Shown here: piece by piece, positions 51,512 through 60,123 of the stretch
How the letters are laid out: every line of letters starts with the position of its first letter
How positions within the stretch are numbered: the first letter of the stretch is position 1
Assembly (NCBI RefSeq): GCF_004168365.1
Contig: NZ_CP035704.1
Location: forward strand, 1-64,000
Length of the DNA stretch: 64,000 bases
Direction: 5' to 3'
Source of the DNA: Pseudolysobacter antarcticus
GTDB taxonomy: Bacteria; Pseudomonadota; Gammaproteobacteria; Xanthomonadales; Rhodanobacteraceae
Made by a program: the position numbers and the translations under genes
Notes under the pieces: model-generated
What the model saw: the letters and a program-made list of their open reading frames with translations, nothing else
Database searches by the model: none
Told to the model about the DNA's origin: nothing

Positions 51512-51727
51512 TTATTTGCGCGCCTTGATGCCCATGCTCTTGCGCGCCGCCGCGAGCGGATCGCCCACTTTCGCCGACGCCAGATAATTGCTGATTGCCT
51601 CGTTGGTAACGTCGTACAACGGACGCCCCATCACCGCCGCAGCGGCCTTGAGACTGTCACGCACACGCTTTGATACCCGCAGACTGGCATCCCGGGTATC
51701 GTCGACTTCTGCTGCTGTTTTTTTCAT
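51512..51727 (-). CDS. small antitoxin-like (ribbon-helix-helix type) protein
   Basis: The 71-residue protein begins MKKTAAEVDDTRDASLRVSK with a perfect AGGAGG 7 bases upstream of the ATG. The stretch ASLRVSKRVRDSLKAAAAVM followed by GRPLYDVTNEAISNYL reads like one beta strand and two helices, the ribbon-helix-helix plan of many antitoxins and plasmid-type repressors. A charged tail ends MGIKARK. No toxin gene is adjacent on either strand, so the antitoxin label is tentative; it may be a free-standing DNA-binding protein. Confidence 0.6.
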   Translation of the reverse strand: MKKTAAEVDDTRDASLRVSKRVRDSLKAAAAVMGRPLYDVTNEAISNYLASAKVGDPLAAARKSMGIKARK

Positions 51728-51919
51728 GCGATCGCCTCCTATGGCTGATTTTCTTCCCCCTGAGTACACATTTATACATCGGAACCGGCTTGTGCGAAAC
51801 CCCGCGATTGGTCGTGCCGGTTCAATCTTGCCGGAGTGCTGGCGCGCGTGAGCCATGCAATTTATGCTTGCCGATGAAACTATCCTGCGGACAATCCGCG
51901 CTGTGAAAGGACGATCGAA

Positions 51920-52699
51920 ATGAGTTTTCGCCAAGTCGATGTGAACAATAGTGTGGGGTGGCTGAGTAAAGGCTGGGAGATTTTCAGCAAGAATCCGGGC
52001 GTGTGGATTCTCATGGCGCTGGTCAGCTTCGTGATCTTTGTACTGCTGTTTTTCATTCCGTTGCTCGGCCAGCTTGCCGCAGCGATTCTCGGCACCTTGC
52101 TGTATGCCGGAATGATCCATGCCGCGAGCGAACAGGACGCGGGGCGCAGCATCGACCTGAATCATCTGTTCCGTGCTTTTCAGGATTCGAGCAAGTTGTC
52201 GCCGCTCGTCATCCTGAGTTTGATCGCGGTGGCCGGCGCGGTGTTGAGCCTGGTGCTCGGCTTTTTGTTTCTCGGCGGCGCGCTCGGCGCAGCGGCGATA
52301 GGCGGTGCGACAAACTCGGGCGGCCTAGCCGTGGGTGCGCTGCTTGGCGGCGGTTTGTTGTGGGTTCTACTCAGCATGGTGATCAAGCTGGCGGTGTCCG
52401 CGCTGATGTTTTTTGCGGTGCCGCGCATCATGCTCGAAGGCGGTGATCCGATCGTAGCTGCGAAAGACAGCCTGAATGCGGTGCTCGCGAATATCGGCCC
52501 GATGTTGATATTCGGCCTGATCGTGATCGTGCTGAGCATCGTTGCGGCGATACCGTTGTTTCTCGGCTGGCTGGTGTTGATGCCAGTGTTGGCTTGCGCA
52601 AATTATGCGGCTTATCAGAACGTCTACGGCAGTGTCATGAGCTTGCCGCCGACGGAACCGACGCCGCCAACACCGCCTAGCGAACCGCCAGCCGTCTGA
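51920..52699 (+). CDS. BPSS1780-family multi-span membrane protein
   Basis: The 259-residue protein has about six membrane spans (about 27-60, 85-130, 145-175, 180-220) and a proline-rich tail (TEPTPPTPPSEPP). The start VDVNNSVGWLSKGWEIFSKNPGVWILM is characteristic of the BPSS1780 family. Function is unknown. It is convergent with tatC, and the two stop codons abut within one TGATCA palindrome with no intervening base. Confidence 0.85.
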   Translation: MSFRQVDVNNSVGWLSKGWEIFSKNPGVWILMALVSFVIFVLLFFIPLLGQLAAAILGTLLYAGMIHAASEQDAGRSIDLNHLFRAFQDSSKLSPLVILSLIAVAGAVLSLVLGFLFLGGALGAAAIGGATNSGGLAVGALLGGGLLWVLLSMVIKLAVSALMFFAVPRIMLEGGDPIVAAKDSLNAVLANIGPMLIFGLIVIVLSIVAAIPLFLGWLVLMPVLACANYAAYQNVYGSVMSLPPTEPTPPTPPSEPPAV

Positions 52700-53461
52700 T
52701 CAATCGGCAACCCGGCTGGAATTTTCTGCGCGGCGCGCGAGCAGGCGCGCCGCGATGATGCCGACCTCGTACAGCAGGCACATCGGCACGGCCAGCATCA
52801 GCATCGACAAGGCATCCGGTGGCGTGAGCAACGCGGCGACCACGACACAACCGACGATCACATACGGCCGGCTGGTACTCAATTGCTCGGTGGTGACCCA
52901 GCCGAGCAGGACGATGATCAAGGTCGCCACCGGCACTTCGAAACACATGCCGAACGCGAGGAACATCACTAGCACGAAGTCGAGATAATGGCCGATGTCG
53001 GTCATCATCGCGACGCCTTCGGGCGTGACGCTGGCGAGAAAACCAAACACCATCGGCAACACCAGAAAGTACGCGAACGCGCAGCCGCCGTAGAACAGCG
53101 CGACGCTCGAAACCAGAATCGGCATCGCCAGGCGCTTTTCGTGTTTGTACAAACCCGGCGAAACAAACGCCCAGGCCTGATACAAAAGCACTGGCATCGC
53201 AGCGAACACGGCGACAAAAAAGGCGAGTTTGACCGGCGTGAAAAACGGCGAGGCGACATCGATCGCGATCATCTGCCCGCCCGCCGGCAAACGCGACAAA
53301 AGTGGCTTCGCCAGCCAGGAATAAATCTTGTTGGCGAATGGCATCAGCGCCGCAAATATCAGCAAGATCGTCGCCACTGCCTTGAGCAGACGTTCGCGCA
53401 GTTCGATCAGGTGCGATAAGAACGTGGGCTCGCTCTCGCCCTCAGGTTCAGGCGTGCTCAT
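52700..53461 (-). CDS. tatC: Sec-independent protein translocase TatC
   Basis: TatC binds twin-arginine signal peptides and, with TatB, starts translocation of folded proteins. The 253-residue protein has six spans and family landmarks: FLSHLIELRERLLKA near the N-terminus, PLLSRLPAGGQMIA, AFVSPGLYKHEKR, and FGMCFEVPVATLIIVLLG. It is the last gene of tatABC; its start overlaps the end of tatB by 14 bases. Confidence 0.97.
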   Translation of the reverse strand: MSTPEPEGESEPTFLSHLIELRERLLKAVATILLIFAALMPFANKIYSWLAKPLLSRLPAGGQMIAIDVASPFFTPVKLAFFVAVFAAMPVLLYQAWAFVSPGLYKHEKRLAMPILVSSVALFYGGCAFAYFLVLPMVFGFLASVTPEGVAMMTDIGHYLDFVLVMFLAFGMCFEVPVATLIIVLLGWVTTEQLSTSRPYVIVGCVVVAALLTPPDALSMLMLAVPMCLLYEVGIIAARLLARRAENSSRVAD

Positions 53462-53831
53462 CGTGACGTGGCGGACTTGTGGTCGAGTTCGGCAACACCT
53501 CGTTCGCGCCGTGATCCGGTATTGCGGTTTCGCTTACCGCTGGCGCCGGATTGGGGTGGATCGAACCATGAATATCCTGCATCGTGCCATTGATCGCATC
53601 GTTCATGGCGGGGCGTGGATCAATCGACTGCACGGTTTCTTTCAGGTTGCGTTTGAGTTCTTCGGCGGCAAATTCACGCTCGATATCGTTGCGCACGTTC
53701 TGCCAGCTCTGCCGCGCCTTGCGCAACAACGCACCGGTCGTGCGCGCGACTTTCGGCATGCGTTCGGGGCCGAGCACGAGTAGCGACACCACCGCGATGA
53801 TGCCGATTTCGCCCATGCTGAAATCAAACAT
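53448..53831 (-). CDS. tatB: Sec-independent protein translocase TatB
   Basis: The 127-residue protein has the TatB plan: one N-terminal span in MFDFSMGEIGIIAVVSLLVL, the hinge GPERMPKVARTTG, an amphipathic helix, and a longer cytoplasmic tail than TatA. The conserved glutamate lies in the first span. It forms the TatBC receptor complex. It lies 10 bases after tatA and overlaps tatC. Confidence 0.95.
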   Translation of the reverse strand: MFDFSMGEIGIIAVVSLLVLGPERMPKVARTTGALLRKARQSWQNVRNDIEREFAAEELKRNLKETVQSIDPRPAMNDAINGTMQDIHGSIHPNPAPAVSETAIPDHGANEVLPNSTTSPPRHDEHA

Positions 53832-53841
53832 GCGACTGACC

Positions 53842-54069
53842 TTACGGCACGTTGTCGCGTTTGACGTCGCTGGTCGCGGGCTTTGCGACCGGCTCCGGAT
53901 CGGCCTTCAGCTGCGACGGCGGATGGCTGTCGTCGTCCTGCAAACCCTTACGGAAACTCTTGATCGCCGATGCTACGTCGCCGCCAATATTGCCGAGCTT
54001 CTTGGTGCCGAACACCAGCACCACGACCAGCGCCACGATAATCCAATGCCAACCACTAAAACCGCCCAT
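53842..54069 (-). CDS. tatA: Sec-independent protein translocase TatA
   Basis: TatA oligomers form the protein-conducting path for folded Tat substrates. The 75-residue protein has one N-terminal span (GWHWIIVALVVVLVFG), the FGTKKLGNIG hinge and an amphipathic helix (DVASAIKSFRKGLQDDD), then a proline-rich tail. It is first in the tatABC operon; the promoter should lie in the 87-base gap before the SYLF gene stop. Confidence 0.95.
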   Translation of the reverse strand: MGGFSGWHWIIVALVVVLVFGTKKLGNIGGDVASAIKSFRKGLQDDDSHPPSQLKADPEPVAKPATSDVKRDNVP

Positions 54070-54156
54070 AAATCCTCACTTTTCTGCGTCGACCGTGTGG
54101 CGGCAACTGCCGCCGTTCGATACTTTCAACGCACACATCAGCGTCGGGATGACGCA

Positions 54157-54846
54157 TCAGCGTGCAGTGTACTCCTCCAGGCGATCGCGGAAGTCAACGA
54201 CCGCACCGGGAACATTGGTGACACCGCCTTCGAAGATGCGGCGCGGTGTGACGCCCTGGCCATACACATCCTGATTCGAGTCGTTGTCGATCGCGATCAC
54301 CGACCCATCCAGCGCGACGCCGGCGAATAGGCCGCGACTGCGCGAGTAGGAAAAAATCTCCGCTTTGAGTTCACCATCGGTGGATGCCTGCGCATCGCGA
54401 CCGACTGGACCCGCCGCGACCGACGCATCGGCGCCGAGGGTGAACTTGCCATGCACGATATTATCCACGCCGCGCTGGGTGCGGAAGATCAACACCACGT
54501 CGGTCGATGAGACGCCGACCTGAAATCCGAAACTGCCGCCGGTCATGCTGACAAAACTCGGATTGCTCCACGTGCCATCGGCCGACTTTACCGCGATCAA
54601 ACCTTCGCCGTGGCGCCCGCCAATCACAAAACCGGCCTTGATCACATCGGGAATCACCGCAATCGCGTACGCGCGCTTGAGCAGGTTCGACGGGATGCCT
54701 TTGTCCGGTGCCATCATCACTTCCTTGAGCACCCGCACCGCATCTTTTGCGCGCTTGTTTTCATCTTCGCCAGCACGTGCCGGTGCGCTGAATAGCGTGG
54801 TCAGAAACAGCATGAGCAGAGCGAGGCGCGACAACAATTTCATCAT
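54157..54846 (-). CDS. SYLF (YSC84-type) lipid-binding domain protein, exported
   Basis: The 229-residue protein has a signal peptide (about 1-25, APARAG) and the SYLF domain, recognisable by LLKRAYAIAVIPDVIKAGFVIGGRHGEG, SFVSMTGGSFGFQVGVSSTDVVLIF and the ending YSRSRGLFAGVALDGSVIAIDN. SYLF proteins bind phosphoinositides in yeast; the bacterial periplasmic forms have no settled role. It is upstream of tatABC on the same strand with an 87-base gap, so likely separate. Confidence 0.9.
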   Translation of the reverse strand: MMKLLSRLALLMLFLTTLFSAPARAGEDENKRAKDAVRVLKEVMMAPDKGIPSNLLKRAYAIAVIPDVIKAGFVIGGRHGEGLIAVKSADGTWSNPSFVSMTGGSFGFQVGVSSTDVVLIFRTQRGVDNIVHGKFTLGADASVAAGPVGRDAQASTDGELKAEIFSYSRSRGLFAGVALDGSVIAIDNDSNQDVYGQGVTPRRIFEGGVTNVPGAVVDFRDRLEEYTAR

Positions 54847-55044
54847 GAGTCTCCGATGGCAAGAATGGGCGGTTTAGATTACGAATATGCAGATGAACCT
54901 AGTGTTGCTATCACGCGTGGCCAATCGAAATTATCCAGCCGCGGCGTTCCGAGATAGTTGCTTCACATCGATTGCGGCAGACTGCGCGGTCACGATTTGG
55001 CCGAAGCACTACACTATGCGTCTGAGTATGGATTATGCCTTCTT

Positions 55045-56166
55045 ATGCTGACAACACGACGTTATCTCGGGAATGCGAAATATCAGCACGGTTCGCTCGC
55101 AAGCGCTGCGGTATTGCTGGTCAATCTCGGCACACCGCAGGCGCCGACGCCGGGCGCGGTGCGCCGTTATCTCGCGGAATTTCTCGCCGATCCACGCGTG
55201 ATCGAATTGCCGCGCTGGTTGTGGCGGCTGATTCTGCACGGCGTGATTTTGCGGTTTCGTCCACGCCGATCCGCGCATGCCTACGCGAAGATCTGGACGG
55301 CTGAAGGTTCGCCGTTATTGCTCAACAGTCAGGCGCTCGCCGACGCGCTGGACGCCCGACTGAAAACGCTGCGCAGCGGTCCGATCCAGGTCCGGCTGGC
55401 GATGCGTTACGGCCAGCCCGCGGTGGCCGATGTGCTGATCGAATTGATGCGCGCGAATGTGCGCCGTGTGTTGATATTGCCGTTGTATCCGCAATATTCC
55501 GCGACCTCGACCGGTAGCGTGATCGATGCGGTTGCCGCAACCCTGACCGACCTGCGCTGGCCGCCGGAAATCCGTTTCATCAATCAATATTTCGACGAAC
55601 CAGCGCATATTGAAGCGCTCGCAAAATCGATTGAAGCGTATTGGCACGAGCATGGCCGTGGCGAACGTCTGCTGATGTCGTTCCACGGTATTCCCGAGCG
55701 TTATCTGCGTGCGGGCGATCCGTATTTTTGTCAGTGCCAAGCCACCGCGCAGGCGCTGGCCGCGCGCCTGCAGCTGGATCGTTCGCAATACCTTGTGAGT
55801 TTCCAGTCGCGGGTTGGGCGCGAGCGCTGGCTGCATCCGTATACCGATGTCGTGCTCAAGGACTTGGCCGGGCAAGGCGTGCGTCATCTGCAGGTGGTAT
55901 GTCCGGGTTTTGCGGTCGATTGCCTGGAAACGCTCGAGGAAATCGCGATGCAGGATCGCGAGCTTTTTCTCGGTGCCGGTGGCGAGCGTTACGACTATAT
56001 TCCGGCGCTGAATGCGACCGCGCCGCATATCGACGCAATGGCTGAACTGGTCTTGCGCCACACCCAGGGTTGGCCCGAATTCGATGTTGACTGGTCGGCC
56101 CAGGACGATGCCAAAAAACGCGCGCAAGCCGCGGCGCGTTTTCACGATGTGGAAAAAAGCGCATGA
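55045..56166 (+). CDS. hemH: ferrochelatase
   Basis: Ferrochelatase inserts iron(II) into protoporphyrin IX, the last step of protohaem synthesis. From the ATG at 55045 it has 373 residues. It starts AAVLLVNLGTPQAPTPGAVRRYL and shows LLMSFHGIPERYLRAGDPY with the catalytic histidine, SFQSRVGRERWLHPYTD and VVCPGFAVDCLETLEE. No membrane tail is present. The open frame continues upstream to 54958 without family character. Its stop overlaps the next gene's start in ATGA. Confidence 0.96.
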   Translation: MLTTRRYLGNAKYQHGSLASAAVLLVNLGTPQAPTPGAVRRYLAEFLADPRVIELPRWLWRLILHGVILRFRPRRSAHAYAKIWTAEGSPLLLNSQALADALDARLKTLRSGPIQVRLAMRYGQPAVADVLIELMRANVRRVLILPLYPQYSATSTGSVIDAVAATLTDLRWPPEIRFINQYFDEPAHIEALAKSIEAYWHEHGRGERLLMSFHGIPERYLRAGDPYFCQCQATAQALAARLQLDRSQYLVSFQSRVGRERWLHPYTDVVLKDLAGQGVRHLQVVCPGFAVDCLETLEEIAMQDRELFLGAGGERYDYIPALNATAPHIDAMAELVLRHTQGWPEFDVDWSAQDDAKKRAQAAARFHDVEKSA

Positions 56167-56990
56167 CCGAGCTCGTCATCGATATCGCGTTCGGTCGGCT
56201 CGCAGCCAAGGCCTGGGGCGATCCGGCGAATCCGCCGATGCTGGCCTTGCATGGCTGGCTCGATAACGCCGCGAGCTTTGCCGGCCTCGCGCCGTTGCTG
56301 GCCGAGAATTACATCGTCGCGCTGGATTTCGCCGGCCACGGCCGCTCGGATCATCGGGCGCCGGGCAACTGGTATCACCATGTCGATCATGTCAGCGACG
56401 TGCTTGAGGTCGTCAACCAACTGGGCTGGTTGAAATTCAGCCTGCTTGGACATTCGATGGGCGCGAGTATCGCGAGCATTTTTGCCGCCGCAGTACCCGA
56501 GCGCGTCGAGCGCCTGTTGTTGATCGAGGGTTTGGGGCCGCCCACCGCCGAGCAGGATCAGACCGTGGCGCAATTGCAACGCGCGTTGCTGCAACGCGAA
56601 AGCGCGGCGGCCAAAACCCTGCGTGTATTTCCGGATATCGAAACCGCGATCGAGGCGCGCATCAAGGCCAACGGACTATCGCGCCAAGCGGCGGAGTTGC
56701 TGGTGGAGCGTGGCATCAAATCGGTCGAAGGCGGGTTCAGCTGGTCGTCCGATTCGCGCCTGATGCTGGCATCGCCGCTGCGTTATTCCGAGTCGCAAAT
56801 TCTCGCGATCCTGCGCGGCATTCGCGCGCCGATTGTGCTGGTCATGGCGGATCCGCCGATGCCGTATTTCAAAGCCGAGATCATGCAGGCACGCATCGCT
56901 GCGGTCGAAAACATAAGAGTGATTCATGTGCCAGGCTCGCACCATTTGCATCTGGAACAGCCGGCGCAAGTAGCACCTTTGTTGCGTTGA
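56163..56990 (+). CDS. alpha/beta hydrolase
   Basis: The 275-residue protein has the alpha/beta-hydrolase fold: LALHGWLDNAASF (oxyanion region), DFAGHGRSDH, the nucleophile serine in LLGHSMGASIA, and a C-terminal histidine in VPGSHHLHLEQP. It resembles serine hydrolases of the MhpC type; the substrate is unknown. Its ATG overlaps the hemH stop by 4 bases, indicating co-translation with ferrochelatase. Confidence 0.92.
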   Translation: MTELVIDIAFGRLAAKAWGDPANPPMLALHGWLDNAASFAGLAPLLAENYIVALDFAGHGRSDHRAPGNWYHHVDHVSDVLEVVNQLGWLKFSLLGHSMGASIASIFAAAVPERVERLLLIEGLGPPTAEQDQTVAQLQRALLQRESAAAKTLRVFPDIETAIEARIKANGLSRQAAELLVERGIKSVEGGFSWSSDSRLMLASPLRYSESQILAILRGIRAPIVLVMADPPMPYFKAEIMQARIAAVENIRVIHVPGSHHLHLEQPAQVAPLLR

Positions 56991-57023
56991 AATCCCGAAT
57001 CGCGATTGCGATTGCAGTCACAG

Positions 57024-57785
57024 TCAAGTGATAAGCCGACCGAGCTCCGCCTTCAACGCATGGCCGCGCGTCTTGAGCCAGTCGCGCTGGGTTTTCCAGT
57101 CGGGATACAGCGATGCGACCAACGCCCAGAAACGCGGTGAATGATCGCGGATACGCAAGTGACACAGCTCGTGCACGACGACGTATTTCAGCGCTTCAGG
57201 CGGCGCCAGTGCGAGCGCGAGATCAAGGGTCACGCAATCACGACTGTCCAGACTGCCCCACAGGCTTTTCAGCGGCTTGATGCGCAGGCCGGTCGGCGCG
57301 AGATTCAGCTCGGGCGTGTAACGCGCAAACCAGCGCGATACGTCGCGACGAATCTGCGCTTGCAGGAACGAATGCAATAACGAACGTGCGGCACCGAGAC
57401 TTTGCTCGTTATGCGGTTTCGGCAAGGTCAGCACGAGTTTGTCATCGACGAGTTCGATGCGCGGATACACACCTTGGCGCCAGATCAGTTGCGTGGTTTC
57501 GCCGCGCAACGGAATCAGTGTCGGCGCGCCCGGCAGCAGTGGCGGCGGGCCGTCGTGGTCCAGATGCAGCTCGTCAAGTTTGCTTTCCAGCCATTCGCCG
57601 TGCTGACGCAGGAACGCAAACACCTGCGCCGGATGTGTACCTTCCGGGTAAGTCAGATGGGCGCCGCTGGAGGTTACGGTGAGGCGCAGTCGCCGCGCGC
57701 GCGGGTGCGACGAGCGCCGCACTTTGATCGCGCCGCCGCTGGGCGTGGATAACTCCAGATAATCGTCTTGGCCGGTCATGCTCAT
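57024..57785 (-). CDS. YgjP-like M48-type metallopeptidase (DUF45)
   Basis: The 253-residue protein has the YgjP/SprT-like zinc motif VVVHELCHLRIRDHSPRFW (HExxH plus a third histidine) and an N-terminal part with IKVRRSSHPRARRLRLTV typical of DUF45. The family is annotated as metal-dependent hydrolase; activity is unproven. It is convergent with the alpha/beta hydrolase gene. The start may be the ATG at 57785 or 57779. Confidence 0.88.
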   Translation of the reverse strand: MSMTGQDDYLELSTPSGGAIKVRRSSHPRARRLRLTVTSSGAHLTYPEGTHPAQVFAFLRQHGEWLESKLDELHLDHDGPPPLLPGAPTLIPLRGETTQLIWRQGVYPRIELVDDKLVLTLPKPHNEQSLGAARSLLHSFLQAQIRRDVSRWFARYTPELNLAPTGLRIKPLKSLWGSLDSRDCVTLDLALALAPPEALKYVVVHELCHLRIRDHSPRFWALVASLYPDWKTQRDWLKTRGHALKAELGRLIT

Positions 57786-57820
57786 TGTTTCGTTTCAACC
57801 CTGTACCCGGCGGTTCGATC

Positions 57821-58738
57821 TCATGCGGGATCGATCGGCCGGGGCAATCCAAACCATTCCTGCAAACGCGCCAGCAGGCGCTCCAGCTCCAAAGTCATCA
57901 ATGCAAAACGTGCGTCCAGTTCAGCGGCGGCAGATTCGCGCGAATCCTCGCCGAGCTCATCCAGTACCTGATCGAGGAAGCGCAACTTGCGCAGCACGAC
58001 ATCCTCGCCCAGCACAAAACTTATACGATCTTCAAACGTCAAACCGAGCTGAAATACCTGTTTTCCGGTCTTGATGTGCTCCCGTACCTCGTCGGTTTCA
58101 AGGTCCTGGCGCCGGCAGCGGACGATCGCGCCGGATTCCGCCGGATCGCGCAGTTCGCATTCGTCGCCTAAAGTCAGGCCTGGCGGTAGCTTGCCACTAA
58201 TCAGCCAGTCCGTCATCAGCACGCGAGGCGCCTCTTCCGGGCTGGCGGGAATCGCCGGAAAACTGCCCAAAGCCTCACGAACCTGGGTTACCGCGTCCTC
58301 GGCCTGCTTGCGGCTGGCGCTATCGACGACAAACCAGCCGTTCTTGCTGTCCAGATAAGCATGCAATCGTGACGGTCGTATGAACGCGCGTGGCAACAGA
58401 TCGGTAAAAACCTCTTCTTTCAACCGCTTACGTTCCCGGGCACCAATCCGGCGGCCTTCTTTTTCGATGATCGCCTCGATTTTCACCGCCAGCGCTTCGT
58501 TGACTACGGTGCTAGGCAGGAGTTTGTCCTCGCTGCCTACCGTGATTAGAGCGAATTCGCCCACACGATAGACGAGTTTTTCCTCATTTCGGCCCAATGG
58601 CGAAACAAAGCCGCGCGTGGAAAGCTCGATCGGCCCGCACGGACGCAGACGCGCCTGATCCAGGCTTTCGTCGAGATTCTTGAGCGAGGCGGAGACTTTT
58701 TCGGAGAAACGAAACACGGTCAGATTGCGAAACCACAT
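57821..58738 (-). CDS. rdgC: recombination-associated protein RdgC
   Basis: RdgC forms a ring around DNA and restrains RecA at replication forks. The 305-residue length matches E. coli RdgC (303). It starts MWFRNLTVFRF and has ELSTRGFVSPLGR, GRRIGARERKRLKEEV and RAFIRPSRLHAYLD, all characteristic. It is 35 bases upstream of the YgjP-like gene on the same strand and may be co-transcribed. Confidence 0.97.
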   Translation of the reverse strand: MWFRNLTVFRFSEKVSASLKNLDESLDQARLRPCGPIELSTRGFVSPLGRNEEKLVYRVGEFALITVGSEDKLLPSTVVNEALAVKIEAIIEKEGRRIGARERKRLKEEVFTDLLPRAFIRPSRLHAYLDSKNGWFVVDSASRKQAEDAVTQVREALGSFPAIPASPEEAPRVLMTDWLISGKLPPGLTLGDECELRDPAESGAIVRCRRQDLETDEVREHIKTGKQVFQLGLTFEDRISFVLGEDVVLRKLRFLDQVLDELGEDSRESAAAELDARFALMTLELERLLARLQEWFGLPRPIDPA

Positions 58739-58851
58739 AAGACTCAGACTCTTGGGAAAACAGAAGGGTTACCGAACCCGGATTATCGGGGCGGCAGAAT
58801 GGCGGTAGCGCAGCAACGCAGATTACGCCGTTACGAGATCAAAACATGAGA

Positions 58852-59751
58852 TCAGCATATCGCTTGGATTTTTTGGCCGGCATCGATTTCGGCATCGGCC
58901 GATTCCGCGCCGTCGCCGAGCAACCAGTCCGACGCCGAAAGCGAGGTGCCCGGATCGCGCGCACCGAGCGTGGCAAAATCGAACAGCTTGCGATCCGCCA
59001 GTTGCGACGGCGCAACATCGCCCAGCGCGCGTGAAATATTCTCGATACGACCGGGTTGCTTGCGCTCCCAGTCGGCCAGCATTTCCTTGATCGCCTGGCG
59101 CTGCAGGGTTTCCTGCGAGCCGCACAAATTGCACGGAATGATTGGAAACTGGCGCAACTCGGCGAACGCGGCCAGATCGTCTTCCTTGCAATACGCGAGT
59201 GGCCGGATCACCACATGCCGGCCATTGTCGGATTGCAGTTTCGGCGGCATCGCCTTGAGTTTGGATTGATAAAACATGTTCAGGAACAAGGTTTCGACGA
59301 TGTCGTCGCGATGATGGCCGAGCGCGATCTTGGTCATGCCTTCGCGCTCGGCAAATTCGTACAACGCACCGCGCCGCAGCCGCGAGCACAGCCCGCACAT
59401 GGTCTTGCCCTCCGGGATCACACGCTTGACCACGCTGTAGGTATCCTGTCGCAGAATATGAAACGGCACGTTCAGCGCGCGCAGATAATCCGGCAGGACA
59501 TGCGCCGGAAACCCCGGGTGTTTCTGATCGAGATTGACTGCGATCAACTCGAAATTCACCGGTGCCTTGGTCTTGAGCGCGAGCAGGATATCGAGCATCG
59601 CATACGAATCCTTGCCGCCGGACAAACACACCATCACGCGATCGCCTTGCTCGATCATGCGGAAATCGGCAATCGCCTGCCCGACTTGGCGGCGCAAGCG
59701 CTTGGCCAGTTTGTGGGCATTGGTTTCCTGTTGGTGCAACACGGCGGACAT
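58852..59751 (-). CDS. ttcA: tRNA 2-thiocytidine(32) synthetase TtcA
   Basis: TtcA thiolates cytidine 32 in some tRNAs using an iron-sulphur cluster. From the ATG at 59751 the protein has 299 residues, with the PP-loop SGGKDS at 44-49, a CxxC at Cys119 and Cys122 in [11 protein letters not shown] and a second cysteine pair Cys207/Cys210 in PCNLCGSQ. The open frame extends 41 codons upstream without similarity, so the internal ATG is preferred. Confidence 0.96.
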   Translation of the reverse strand: MSAVLHQQETNAHKLAKRLRRQVGQAIADFRMIEQGDRVMVCLSGGKDSYAMLDILLALKTKAPVNFELIAVNLDQKHPGFPAHVLPDYLRALNVPFHILRQDTYSVVKRVIPEGKTMCGLCSRLRRGALYEFAEREGMTKIALGHHRDDIVETLFLNMFYQSKLKAMPPKLQSDNGRHVVIRPLAYCKEDDLAAFAELRQFPIIPCNLCGSQETLQRQAIKEMLADWERKQPGRIENISRALGDVAPSQLADRKLFDFATLGARDPGTSLSASDWLLGDGAESADAEIDAGQKIQAIC

Positions 59752-59882
59752 GGCGGATCGGTAAGGGGTATGAGCCGGATATTGTACGACCGAATGCCGC
59801 TGTTTCGGCACCTGCAAACGGCATGCTGTTCGCGCGCCCGATGCGGCGCTAAACTCGCTGCACGTCATCGCCACGAGCTTGC

Positions 59883-60089
59883 ATGAGCAACATTGATCGC
59901 GCCCAACTTGTGCAGCAGCTCACCGAATTGCGGGTCGAACATCGCGATCTGGACGAGGTCATCATCCATTTGGCGGCGCATCCGGCCAGCGATGAGTTGC
60001 GCCTGAAACGGCTGAAAAAACGCAAGCTGCGGATCAAGGACATCATCGGCTACATCGAGAGCAAGCTGATTCCCGACCTCGACGCGTGA
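59883..60089 (+). CDS. DUF465 (YdcH) family small protein
   Basis: The 68-residue protein is nearly all helix, with the heptad-rich [19 protein letters not shown] and [21 protein letters not shown] typical of DUF465/YdcH. These are predicted coiled-coil dimers with no assigned function. It stands alone between ttcA and plsB. Confidence 0.88.
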   Translation: MSNIDRAQLVQQLTELRVEHRDLDEVIIHLAAHPASDELRLKRLKKRKLRIKDIIGYIESKLIPDLDA

Positions 60090-60123
60090 AGCTCTGCTTC
60101 GCGGTGATGCTGAACGTTAGAGA

